Source: CAYXUW01 sp964468375
GTDB lineage: Bacteria; Planctomycetota; Phycisphaerae; Sedimentisphaerales; Anaerobacaceae
Assembly (NCBI GenBank): GCA_964468375.1
Contig: CAYXUW010000054.1
Location: 1 to 16,250 of the forward strand
Direction: 5' to 3'
Length of the DNA: 16,250 bases
This document shows, piece after piece, positions 7,457 through 15,537 of the stretch. A program made the position numbers and the translations under genes. How positions within the stretch are numbered: position 1 is the first letter of the stretch; each line of letters opens with the position of its first letter. The notes under the pieces were generated by a model that was given only the letters and a program-made list of their open reading frames with translations, was not told the origin of the DNA and searched no databases.

Positions 7457-7480
7457 GAACCGCCTCCATAATGATATAAT
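7452..7480 (+). promoter_or_regulatory. Near-consensus sigma70 promoter of the pilB-pilT unit
   Basis: TTGACG (7452-7457), a 17-base spacer and TATAAT (7475-7480): eleven of twelve bases match the consensus at ideal spacing. The predicted transcript start near 7487 rules out the upstream TTG at 7486 as start codon of the next gene. Confidence 0.85.
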
Positions 7481-7524
7481 AGACTTTGTTTGTCTGGATG
7501 GACAAATGGGGTGTAACACCATAT

Positions 7525-9273
7525 ATGGCGCAGAAACGCAGACATTTAGGTGAGATACTTTTTAAGGCGGGGGTGGTAGAAAAAGAGCCGCTTATCAAAG
7601 CTATCAAGACCTCTAAGGCTAGCAATAAGCGTCTTGGAGAGGTATTGCTCGAGTTGGGGCTTGTGGATGAAGAAACTCTTACTAAGGCACTCGCCAAGCA
7701 ATTTGGATTGAAGTATGTTGATATAGGTAAAATCACTATCCCGCCTGATGTAATAAAGCGTGTCCCGGATGACCTTATAAAAAGGCACAATATCCTGCCA
7801 ATTAGCATGAGTGACGGCAGATTGAGGTTGGCTATCAGCGACCCATCGAATTTGGATGTAATGGATACACTTCGACTACGTTTGAACACCGAGTTGGATT
7901 ACTGTTTGGCAAATCCCTCAAAAATCAGCTCCTATATTCAGGAGGATGAGGGACAAGCACAAACCAGTGAGGAAGAGGACAGATTAAAACACAGCATAGA
8001 TGCGACCGCCGCCGAGCTTGCCGAGGCCAGCCGCGAGTTGCAGGAAGAAGCTTTGCGTGCCGGGGCCGAAGGCAGTGGTGAGGAGGGCCCCATAGTCAGA
8101 TTGATAAACCTTATAATAGATAATGCCTACCATATGCGGGCCAGCGATATTCATGTTGAACCAATGGCCGACAGGGTACGTATTAGGTATCGTGTTGATG
8201 GTGTGTGCCTGGAAAAAGATAATATCCCCAAAAACATGCAGGCGCCAATGATTACTCGGCTTAAAATTCTATCTGGTATAGATATAGCGGAGAAGCGGTT
8301 GCCGCAGGACGGACGTATTAAGCGTATGATTTCAGGAGACGATGTTGACTTTCGTGTTTCCGTTTTGCCTGGAAACCACGGGCCGAGTGTGGTATTGCGA
8401 ATTTTGCGCCGCGATTCGGTCAATATTGGTATTCAGTCGCTCGGTTTTGAACAGGATGATTACGAGCGATTTCTAAGAATAATTAAAAGACCCAACGGTA
8501 TATTTTTGGTTACGGGTCCGACCGGTAGCGGCAAGACTACGACTTTATACGCAGCTCTTCAGGAACTTAACAGGCCAGACAAGAAGATTATCACGGCTGA
8601 AGACCCGGTAGAATATAACTTTGACGGTATGAACCAGTGTCAGGTCAGAGATGAAATCGAGTTGACATTTGACAAAATTCTCAGAGCGATGTTGCGGCAG
8701 GCTCCTAATATTATACTTGTTGGTGAAATTCGAGACGGCGTTGTTGCAGATATAGCCATTCAGGCAGCACTTACAGGACACTTGGTTTTCAGCACTTTAC
8801 ATACCAACGATGCTCCGAGTGCAATCACACGTCTAATAGATATGGGTGTTAAGCCATTTCTTGTGGCCAGCTCGATTCAGGCCATTATGGCACAGCGGCT
8901 TGTAAGAGTCATTTGCAAAAAATGTAAGGTAGTCGACGAAAACCCGGACCCGTACTTTTTGAAATTACTTAACATCACCCCAGAAGATATAAAAAAACAT
9001 CCTATATATAAAGGTACTGGCTGCAGTCAGTGCCAGAACACGGGTTTCAAGGGTCGAATCGCAGCATTTGAAATGATAGAACTAAACAGCAGGATAAGAG
9101 AGTTGGCCTTTGAAAAGGCGCCTACTACTGAATTGAGGAAAGCCTGCCGAGCAAGTGGGATGAAAACATTGAGCGAGGACGGAAAGATTAAGATATTTAA
9201 AGGAATAACTACGCCTGAAGAAGTTGCAAAGATAACGCAAATCGAAGGAGTAGTTATAGACGAGACGAAATAA
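7525..9273 (+). CDS. Type IV pilus / type II secretion extension ATPase (PilB/GspE family), copy 1
   Basis: 582 residues from ATG 7525. The frame is open from TTG 7486, and ATG 7498 is possible, but the promoter puts the transcript start near 7487 and MAQKRRHLGEIL is the usual family opening. The ribosome site is weak (GGGGTG, 7508-7513). The N-terminal MshEN-type domain (about 1-145) is followed by an acidic, Ala/Glu-rich linker and then the AAA-like motor: Walker A GPTGSGKT (331-338), Walker B with Glu401 (LVGEIRD), and His box with His419 and His426 (TGHLVFSTLHTND). A C4 zinc motif follows at Cys464, Cys467, Cys500 and Cys503. The hexamer would sit under the inner membrane and power pilin or pseudopilin assembly through a GspF/PilC partner. 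The canonical 'DPDIIL' before the Walker B strand is here APNIIL, and RDLETA is RDGVVA, a modest departure. pilT follows after 19 bases in the same unit. Confidence 0.93.
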   Translation: MAQKRRHLGEILFKAGVVEKEPLIKAIKTSKASNKRLGEVLLELGLVDEETLTKALAKQFGLKYVDIGKITIPPDVIKRVPDDLIKRHNILPISMSDGRLRLAISDPSNLDVMDTLRLRLNTELDYCLANPSKISSYIQEDEGQAQTSEEEDRLKHSIDATAAELAEASRELQEEALRAGAEGSGEEGPIVRLINLIIDNAYHMRASDIHVEPMADRVRIRYRVDGVCLEKDNIPKNMQAPMITRLKILSGIDIAEKRLPQDGRIKRMISGDDVDFRVSVLPGNHGPSVVLRILRRDSVNIGIQSLGFEQDDYERFLRIIKRPNGIFLVTGPTGSGKTTTLYAALQELNRPDKKIITAEDPVEYNFDGMNQCQVRDEIELTFDKILRAMLRQAPNIILVGEIRDGVVADIAIQAALTGHLVFSTLHTNDAPSAITRLIDMGVKPFLVASSIQAIMAQRLVRVICKKCKVVDENPDPYFLKLLNITPEDIKKHPIYKGTGCSQCQNTGFKGRIAAFEMIELNSRIRELAFEKAPTTELRKACRASGMKTLSEDGKIKIFKGITTPEEVAKITQIEGVVIDETK

Positions 9274-9292
9274 ATATTGAGGATTCTCACAA

Positions 9293-10432
9293 ATGGCAAC
9301 AGTTAATATGGACCGTTTGCTGCAGGCCTGTGTTGCACAGGGAGCTTCAGATATACACCTTGTTACCGGTCGAGCGCCTGTATTGCGTATAGACGGCCAG
9401 CTCAGGGCGCTGGAGACCAAGGTTCTTGAGCCCGACGATACTGTAGCTTTGATGAAAAGCATTACCCCTGAGCGAAATCAGCAAGAACTTCAGGAAGAAG
9501 GGGGGACCGATTTTGGTTTTGCTTATGGCGATGCAGCGAGATTCCGCGTATCTGTTTTCCGACAGAGAGGCGATATCTCGATAGTCTTACGGCTTATCCC
9601 GACAAAGATTATGACATTCGAGGAAATAGGTTTGCCTAAAATTTGTGCCGCTTTATGTCGGAGGCCGAGAGGATTGTTTTTAGTTACAGGCCCGACTGGA
9701 TGTGGTAAAACTACCACTTTGGCTTGTATGGTGAACTATATTAATGAACATTTTGATCGCCATATTATAACGATTGAAGAACCGATAGAATATTATCATA
9801 AACATAAAAAGTCTGTTGTTAATCAACGAGAAGTTGGTGTTGATGTTCCAAGTTTTGGTGAGGCACTGAGGCGCGTCTTAAGAATGGACCCCGATGTGAT
9901 TGAGGTAGGTGAACTGCGAGACCTTGAGACAATAGAGGCGGCTGTTAGAGCCGCAGAAACCGGCCACCTTGTATTCAGCACACTACACACAATAAGTGCC
10001 GCCGGAACAATTACCAGAATTATCGATGTATTTCCGGTAAGCCAGCAGGAGCAGATTCGAACCCAGTTGAGCGCTAATCTTATGGCGGTTCTAAGCCAAG
10101 CCCTTTGTCCTTTAGCCACCGGCAGGGGCAGGATTGCCGCTTATGAGTTTATGGTTGTTACGCCGGCTATTGCTAACCTTATCCGCGAAAATAAAACTTA
10201 TCGTATTGATTCAAGTATCCAGACAGGTAAAAAGCTGGGAATGCGGCTTCTTGACGAGCATCTTTGGCAACTTTATGAAACTGGCAAGATTTCCTTGGAA
10301 GAGATGCTAGACAAGGCCCGCCAGCCGGGGCCGTTACAGGATAAGGCCATGGCCAAGCTGGGTGGTAGAGTGAAAGGGAAAAAGCAAGCGACGACGGAAG
10401 GCAAGGAGGAAATGGATGTCTTTAGAGCATAA
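9293..10432 (+). CDS. pilT: Type IV pilus retraction ATPase (PilT family)
   Basis: 379 residues from ATG 9293, with TGAGGA (9278-9283) 9 bases upstream and 19 bases from the preceding ATPase, clearly co-transcribed. It has the short PilT architecture: a PAS-like N-domain opening with 'GASDIHLVTGRAPVLRIDG', Walker A GPTGCGKT (133-140), an Asp-box region with EEPIEYY, Walker B with Glu207 (VGELRD), the His box TGHLVFSTLHT, and the PilT signature AIANLIRE at 292-299 (AIRNLIRE in the classic proteins). PilT hexamers depolymerise pili and drive twitching, DNA uptake or surface sensing. Its presence argues that the cluster makes a dynamic pilus or uses reversible pseudopilus motion, not only secretion. 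The Walker B strand has Glu204 where relatives have a hydrophobic residue. The last 20 or so residues are a charged Lys/Glu tail. A strong terminator follows. Confidence 0.92.
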   Translation: MATVNMDRLLQACVAQGASDIHLVTGRAPVLRIDGQLRALETKVLEPDDTVALMKSITPERNQQELQEEGGTDFGFAYGDAARFRVSVFRQRGDISIVLRLIPTKIMTFEEIGLPKICAALCRRPRGLFLVTGPTGCGKTTTLACMVNYINEHFDRHIITIEEPIEYYHKHKKSVVNQREVGVDVPSFGEALRRVLRMDPDVIEVGELRDLETIEAAVRAAETGHLVFSTLHTISAAGTITRIIDVFPVSQQEQIRTQLSANLMAVLSQALCPLATGRGRIAAYEFMVVTPAIANLIRENKTYRIDSSIQTGKKLGMRLLDEHLWQLYETGKISLEEMLDKARQPGPLQDKAMAKLGGRVKGKKQATTEGKEEMDVFRA

Positions 10433-10462
10433 ATGAATGTCAGAGAAATAGGCTAATTTTTG

Positions 10463-10493
10463 AAAAATACCAGCTTTGGCTGGTATTTTTTTT
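10463..10493 (+). terminator. Intrinsic terminator of the pilB-pilT unit
   Basis: AAAAATACCAGC (10463-10474) pairs perfectly with GCTGGTATTTTT (10479-10490) around TTTG, giving a 12-bp stem, and the T-tract runs to 10493. It sits 31 bases after the pilT stop and separates this unit from the next. Confidence 0.95.
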
Positions 10494-10593
10494 GTAGATT
10501 AAGAGCAATTTTTGCGCTAATTAAAGGGTTTTAAAATGAAGAAGTTGGAGTTTTTTGGAGTCTTAATAACTAAATGTCCAATATGTAATTTGC

Positions 10594-10622
10594 TTGCCAA
10601 AAAGGTGTTAATGTGATACAAT
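10594..10622 (+). promoter_or_regulatory. Sigma70 promoter of the second ATPase-prepilin unit
   Basis: TTGCCA (10594-10599), a 17-base spacer and TACAAT (10617-10622), each one base off consensus, with TGA (10614-10616) forming an extended -10. The predicted start near 10629 gives a leader of about 35 bases. No palindrome like that at 7441-7456 is found here, so the two units may be regulated differently. Confidence 0.8.
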
Positions 10623-10663
10623 AATATTGATTTGAAATTGAGAAATTTAGAGGTAGAATCCAG

Positions 10664-12433
10664 ATGGAAAAAGTAAGAACAGCAAAAAAACTCCCGCCGG
10701 TAGAGCAATTGAGGGGCAGAACCCTTGGCAGAATACTGATAAAAATGGGTGTTCTGACGAGAGAGAAGGTTCATGAGTGTCTTACGATTCAGAAGCAACG
10801 CCCCGAACCTATACAGATAGGCCAGATATTTCTCGAGCTTGGCTTAATCGATGAAAAGCAGCTTCAGATTGCTCTCGCAGCGCAGCGGGGGATGGAATAT
10901 GTAAAATTGGATGATATCGTTATCCCCGCGGATGTAGTTGATAGAGTTCCCTCTCAGATGGCAAAGACATATCACATCGTACCGATCGATTATAATAAAG
11001 AAAAGAACGAGTTAAGTGTTGTTCTTGACAGCGCAGACAATTTCAGGGCGACCGATGATTTAAGCACATTGATGGGTTTCAAAGTTACAGCGAAGATAAC
11101 CGACTCTGAGGCTTTGGAAAATGCTTTGACCAAATATTATGGTGAAGCACAGGAAGAAAATATCAATGAGCTGATAGGCGAAATTCAGTCGGATAGCTTC
11201 CTCGCGGAATTTGAGGGCAGGGACCAAAGTATTGACCTGGATGAACTGAAAGAATTGTCAGAGTCAAATCCTGTCAAAAAACTGCTGAATTTGGTTCTGT
11301 TGCAGGCAATTCGCGATAAAGCATCAGACGTTCATTTTGAGCCATTTGAAAATGAATACAAGATGCGTTACCGCATTGACGGCGTACTTTACGAAATGGT
11401 TCCTCCTCCGAAGCACATTGCTACGGCACTTAGCTCGCGTATAAAGGTTATGGCGGAGTTGGATATTGCTGAAAGAAGATTGCCGCAAGACGGCCGAATA
11501 TCATTAACTGTCGAGGGCAAACCGGTTGATTTGCGCGTTAGTGTTTTACCCACGATGTTTGGAGAAAGTGTAGTGCTGCGTATCCTTGACAGGAGTCAAT
11601 TGAGCTTGGATTTGGAAAAATTAGGGCTGAGACAGTACGACCTTAGAACATTCCGCCAGCTTATTCGCAAGCCCAACGGTATTATAATTGTGACGGGTCC
11701 AACAGGATGCGGTAAGACCACAACCCTTTACTCAGCCCTGACCGAACTTAATGATATTGAGACTAAAATAATAACTACCGAAGACCCCATAGAATACGAC
11801 CTTGACGGAGTCCATCAGGTTCAAATGAAGCCGGACATCGGATTGACGTTTGCAAGATGCCTGCGTTCGATTTTGCGTCAGGACCCCGATGTTATACTGG
11901 TTGGTGAAATCCGCGACCTCGAGACCGCGGAAATCGCTGCCCAGGCGTCCCTTACCGGCCATATAGTATTCACTACATTACATACCAACGATGCCCCAAG
12001 TTCGATAGCACGACTTTTGGATTTGGGTGTTGAGCCGTTTCTTATCACCGCTACGCTCGAGGGAATAGTCGCCCAGCGATTAGTCAGGAGAATATGTGAT
12101 GGATGCAAGACGCCGTTTGAGCCGAGCGAGGACCAGTTAATGGAATTGGGGCTGACTACGGAAGAAGTTAAGGGTAAGAATTTTTATTACGGACGAGGGT
12201 GTAACAAGTGCAACAATACCGGTTATAGAGGCAGAATTGCTATTTTTGAGATTATGGTATTTACTGATTCAATCCGTGAGTTGATTATGAACCAGGCCTC
12301 GACAAACGTTCTGCGGGCGGAAGCTCAAAAGAACGGGATGGTGTTATTGCGCAATAACGGTTTGGCTGCCATTTATGACGGCATTACCACTATAGAAGAA
12401 GTAGTAAAAGAGACGATTTCCGAGGAAATATAA
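10664..12433 (+). CDS. Type IV pilus / type II secretion extension ATPase (PilB/GspE family), copy 2
   Basis: 589 residues from ATG 10664, with AGAGGT (10649-10654) 9 bases upstream. The order of domains matches copy 1. After a short basic N-terminal extension comes an MshEN-type domain ('LGRILIKMGVLTREKVHECL'), then an acidic linker ('DLDELKEL'). The motor follows: Walker A GPTGCGKT (345-352), Glu415 in Walker B (DPDVILVGEIRD), His433 and His440 in the His box, and C4 zinc cysteines at 478, 481, 513 and 516. This copy keeps the canonical DPDVILVGEIRDLETAE, which copy 1 has changed. It leads a run of at least six close-packed genes (spacers 30, 37, 12, 61 and 4 bases), starting with the GspF/PilC platform protein, its expected partner. 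Whether it assembles pili or pseudopili cannot be told from sequence. Confidence 0.94.
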   Translation: MEKVRTAKKLPPVEQLRGRTLGRILIKMGVLTREKVHECLTIQKQRPEPIQIGQIFLELGLIDEKQLQIALAAQRGMEYVKLDDIVIPADVVDRVPSQMAKTYHIVPIDYNKEKNELSVVLDSADNFRATDDLSTLMGFKVTAKITDSEALENALTKYYGEAQEENINELIGEIQSDSFLAEFEGRDQSIDLDELKELSESNPVKKLLNLVLLQAIRDKASDVHFEPFENEYKMRYRIDGVLYEMVPPPKHIATALSSRIKVMAELDIAERRLPQDGRISLTVEGKPVDLRVSVLPTMFGESVVLRILDRSQLSLDLEKLGLRQYDLRTFRQLIRKPNGIIIVTGPTGCGKTTTLYSALTELNDIETKIITTEDPIEYDLDGVHQVQMKPDIGLTFARCLRSILRQDPDVILVGEIRDLETAEIAAQASLTGHIVFTTLHTNDAPSSIARLLDLGVEPFLITATLEGIVAQRLVRRICDGCKTPFEPSEDQLMELGLTTEEVKGKNFYYGRGCNKCNNTGYRGRIAIFEIMVFTDSIRELIMNQASTNVLRAEAQKNGMVLLRNNGLAAIYDGITTIEEVVKETISEEI

Positions 12434-12463
12434 GAATAATCGTGGTTAAGGAGGTATTTGAAA

Positions 12464-13711
12464 ATGCCTGTTTTTCAATATGAAGCGCTGGACTCACAAG
12501 GAGTGGGAATCAAAGATGAGATAGAAGCTCTTAGCCAGAAAGAGGCGATAAGCAAAATTCGGAATATGGGCTATTTCCCCACGAAGGTTCGTGAACGCGG
12601 GGCTGCAAAGAAAGCTTCAAAAGCTGCTGCCAAGCCGGAACGAAGGCGCGGCGCCGGCGGAAAGGTTAAAGTCAAACTTATAACTCAGTTCGCGAGGCAA
12701 CTTTCCACACTACAGGATGCCGGCCTTCCCATTTTAAGGTCTTTGCGCATCTTACAGGAGCAGCAAAAATCAGGTACTCTCAAGAGGGTTCTTGGTTATG
12801 TAGCCGACGATATCGAAGGTGGTGCAACACTTTCGGAGGCTATGAGCAGATTCCCGCGTTGTTTCGACCGATTGCTTGTCAATATGGTGGCGGCGGGCGA
12901 GACTGGCGGAGTGCTGGACCTGATATTGTCGCGTGTGGCTGATTTTATGGAGAAAGCACAGAAACTCAAATCCCGTGTTAGAGGCGCGATGGTTTATCCT
13001 ATCGTAGTTTTGGTCGCCGCTTTCGCTATTCTTTTGATGTTGATGACTTTCGTAATACCCCAATTTACCGAGGTGCTGACCGAAATGACTGGGGATGACA
13101 AATTGCCGAAGTTGACGGAAGTGATACTTGGAATAAGCGCTTGGATTGCGTATGGATATGGTTGGGCTGTTCTTATAGGAGTTCCGTTTGGGATAGTTTT
13201 TGTACTCAGAATTATAAGAACGTTTCGTACCGGCAGACTTGTTCTGGATACCATCAAGTTAAGATTGCCGGTAATAGGCCAGCTCAGCGGAAAAGTGGCT
13301 ACCACAAGGTGGACGAGAACACTGGGAACATTGATTGGCGCTGGTGTGCCGATTCTGGATGCTATCAATACATCCGCCGAGACATCGGGTAATGAGGTCT
13401 ATTCCAGAATGCTTGGCAAAGTCCACAATTCCATCAGGCAGGGCGATACATTTGCAGCTCCGTTGCGGCAGTCCAAAACTGTTGATTTAATCATCGCCAA
13501 TATGGTTTCTGTGGGCGAGGAAACAGGCGACCTGGATAAAATGCTTCTGAAAATAGCCGACAACTACGATGAGCAGGTCGATGTACTGGTCGGTTCGCTG
13601 ATGTCTCTTCTTGAGCCGATTATGATTATTGTCCTCGGCAGCATTGTTATGACCATCGTTTTGGCGATATTTCTGCCGATGATAAAAATTATCACAGGCT
13701 TAACCGCCTGA
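12464..13711 (+). CDS. Inner-membrane platform protein (GspF/PilC family)
   Basis: 415 residues from ATG 12464. The in-frame TTG at 12458 is excluded because AAGGAGGT (12448-12455) lies only 2 bases from it but 8 bases from the ATG. The N-terminus (PVFQYEALDSQG) is the GspF/PilC signature. A Lys/Ala/Arg-rich linker (about residues 45-65) precedes two T2SSF domains, each with a conserved 'Q-L-TL--AGLPIL-SL' or 'WTRTLGTLIGAGVPILDAI' helix and a 'GE-TG-L--' motif. Three hydrophobic segments are visible at about residues 175-202, 227-251 and 386-411. The protein sits in the inner membrane, binds the cytoplasmic ATPase and couples its rotation to addition of (pseudo)pilin subunits. Only one platform gene accompanies two extension ATPases here, so they may share it or another lies elsewhere. 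Confidence 0.94.
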   Translation: MPVFQYEALDSQGVGIKDEIEALSQKEAISKIRNMGYFPTKVRERGAAKKASKAAAKPERRRGAGGKVKVKLITQFARQLSTLQDAGLPILRSLRILQEQQKSGTLKRVLGYVADDIEGGATLSEAMSRFPRCFDRLLVNMVAAGETGGVLDLILSRVADFMEKAQKLKSRVRGAMVYPIVVLVAAFAILLMLMTFVIPQFTEVLTEMTGDDKLPKLTEVILGISAWIAYGYGWAVLIGVPFGIVFVLRIIRTFRTGRLVLDTIKLRLPVIGQLSGKVATTRWTRTLGTLIGAGVPILDAINTSAETSGNEVYSRMLGKVHNSIRQGDTFAAPLRQSKTVDLIIANMVSVGEETGDLDKMLLKIADNYDEQVDVLVGSLMSLLEPIMIIVLGSIVMTIVLAIFLPMIKIITGLTA

Positions 13712-13748
13712 TGAATCTGATATTTAATCGAATGATAAGGAGAATAAA

Positions 13749-14588
13749 GTGAAAGCGGTTGCCGAACAGGTTGGTAAGAAAACGGCGTTTACCGTTGTGG
13801 AACTGTTGACTGTTATGAGTATCATCGTAATTGTCATAGGTCTGCTTGTGCCGTCTTTGAATATGGTCAAGCGGTATGCGAAAGAGGTGAAGCAGCAAAC
13901 CCAGTTCCACAGCATCGGTACGGCACTGGAGCTTTTCAGCAATGACTGGGGTGGTTATCCGCCCTCAGGCGCCGAGGACGAGGCGGGAGAGGACTATTGT
14001 GGAGCGATGAAGCTTTGCGAAGCTATGGTGGGCCAGGATTTGATGGGGTTTCACCCGAATTCACGTTTCAGAAGGGATTGTAGAGACGGTGCCGGTAATG
14101 AATTATACGCCAGCTCCACTTTCACACCAGATTCGAACAATTTAAAGCTTAGAAAGACTTATCTGCAGCTTGAGAGGGCCAATCCCTGCAAGCTTGAGTA
14201 TCTGTACGGCTCTACAGGAACGCTTAATTGGGATGGTTTATTTGTCCTGTGCGATGAATACAGCAGCGTTATAAATCTGAATACCAGCAAAAAAATCGGT
14301 ATGCCTATACTTTATTATAAGGCCGATACATCAAACACCGTGCACGATGTTAACGACCCGAGCGACCCTGAAAATATTTACGATTACCTCGACAACGACA
14401 AACTGGTCCAGCTAGGGCCGGGGAGCATAACACATCCGCTTGAAGATACTACTACTAATTTCTATGAAATCACACGGGATAAAAAAATTGATAGTGTGAG
14501 CAGACCAGTCAGGCCGGACTCTTATATCCTGATATCCGCGGGCTTTGACGGCATTTACGGAACGAGAGACGATATAACTAATTTTTAG
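13749..14588 (+). CDS. Long type II/IV prepilin-like protein, paralogue A
   Basis: 279 residues from GTG 13749, with AAGGAG (13737-13742) 6 bases upstream. The prepilin signal is KKTA/FTVVELL, followed by a hydrophobic helix ending near LVPSLNMV. Cleavage is expected after Ala13, and Glu18 (Glu+5 of the mature protein) is present. Position -1 is Ala, not the usual Gly, which known prepilin peptidases tolerate less well but do accept. The C-terminal domain is about twice the size of GspG. It contains YPPSG, a 'DY-GA-KL-EA-VGQDL-GFHP' stretch, several Cys and Asp/Asn-rich segments, and ends in 'SAGFDGIYGTRDDI', resembling the calcium-binding end of GspG. The next gene is a clear paralogue with the same landmarks. 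Both are probably minor or major (pseudo)pilins assembled by the adjacent ATPase and platform. Confidence 0.9.
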   Translation: MKAVAEQVGKKTAFTVVELLTVMSIIVIVIGLLVPSLNMVKRYAKEVKQQTQFHSIGTALELFSNDWGGYPPSGAEDEAGEDYCGAMKLCEAMVGQDLMGFHPNSRFRRDCRDGAGNELYASSTFTPDSNNLKLRKTYLQLERANPCKLEYLYGSTGTLNWDGLFVLCDEYSSVINLNTSKKIGMPILYYKADTSNTVHDVNDPSDPENIYDYLDNDKLVQLGPGSITHPLEDTTTNFYEITRDKKIDSVSRPVRPDSYILISAGFDGIYGTRDDITNF

Positions 14589-14600
14589 GATTGGGCTGAA

Positions 14601-15476
14601 ATGATTAAGAAACATAAAAAATCAGCTTTTACAATAGTCGAGTTGTTAACGGTTCTGTTGATAATCACGATATTGGTCGCTTTGCTTCTTCCCGCCCTGT
14701 CCATGGTGCGCAAAATGGCAAAAGAAACACAGCAGCGGGCCCAGTTGACCACTATTGAGATGGCTCTGACGGCCTTTAAAAATGATTACGGCGATTATCC
14801 GCCTTCAGGCGATATGGAGACGACGCCCACCGATTACACTGGAGCACAACGGCTTTCCGAGGCCCTTGTCGGCTATGACCTGCTGGGATTTCATCCTGAT
14901 TCAGAATGGGACGAAGCCGACAGTAGTAATATATATGACTCCTCAGACGAGGATAACTTGAAAGAACGGGTGGGGCCTTATCTTGAGCGCGCAACCGCCA
15001 ACGTGTTCAGATTGCGCCATATCTCTATTGACGAGCCCGGCTTATTCGATTTTGACATCTCACCTTTGGAAGATGATACATATGTTCTTTGTGACGTATT
15101 CACCATAAGAAGAATATCACTTGCTTCTGGAGATATTGTTAAGGCGGGAACACCGATTCTCTATTACAGGGCAAATACCGCGAGTAAATCATTTGACCCC
15201 AATACTACACCTAATCCCGAAGATAGAATTTACAACTTCGAGGATAACATCAGGCTTATCGAGCAAGGAAGCTTAACGGCAGACGGAAGCGACACCGGTA
15301 AAGAACATCCGCTGGATTATGATTCCGGCGAGGCCCTGTATAAATTCGATTACGAAGGCGGCATTAGAGATGGCAAGGTATCGATACCCTGGCCTCATCG
15401 CCCGGACTCTTACATATTAATCTCTGCGGGGGCGGACGGCTTATACGGGACAAAAGACGACATTCGCAACTTTTAA
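14601..15476 (+). CDS. Long type II/IV prepilin-like protein, paralogue B
   Basis: 291 residues from ATG 14601, 12 bases after paralogue A; the ribosome site is weak (AGGATT at 14588, or GGGCTGA closer in), suggesting translational coupling. The signal KKSA/FTIVELLTV places cleavage after Ala9, with Glu14 as Glu+5; again -1 is Ala. Landmarks shared with paralogue A are YPPSG, 'DYTGAQRLSEALVGYDLLGFHP', 'YVLCDVFT', 'GTPILYYRA', 'IYNFEDN', 'HPLDYD', 'RPDSYILISAG' and the end 'YGTKDDIRNF'. A hydrophobic helix follows the cleavage site and the rest should be periplasmic. The two genes are a tandem duplication that has diverged substantially. Separate roles (for example pilus body versus tip) are possible but not shown. 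Confidence 0.9.
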   Translation: MIKKHKKSAFTIVELLTVLLIITILVALLLPALSMVRKMAKETQQRAQLTTIEMALTAFKNDYGDYPPSGDMETTPTDYTGAQRLSEALVGYDLLGFHPDSEWDEADSSNIYDSSDEDNLKERVGPYLERATANVFRLRHISIDEPGLFDFDISPLEDDTYVLCDVFTIRRISLASGDIVKAGTPILYYRANTASKSFDPNTTPNPEDRIYNFEDNIRLIEQGSLTADGSDTGKEHPLDYDSGEALYKFDYEGGIRDGKVSIPWPHRPDSYILISAGADGLYGTKDDIRNF

Positions 15477-15537
15477 AGCAGAATGGCTTCTCCCCGCGGC
15501 CGGGCTTACCTCGCACACAGGTGAATAAACTGGAATT

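Noticed and set aside
7486..7524. Upstream start (TTG 7486 or ATG 7498) for the first PilB/GspE ATPase
   Set aside because: The predicted transcript start is near 7487, no ribosome site precedes either codon, and the family normally begins near MAQKRRHLG.
7347..7889. Minus-strand frame of 180 codons over the cinA end and ATPase start
   Set aside because: Shadow of two real genes and runs across the strong plus-strand promoter.
10055..10070. GATTCGAACCC resembling a tRNA T-arm on the minus strand
   Set aside because: Inside the pilT coding frame, and no acceptor or anticodon stem can be built around it.
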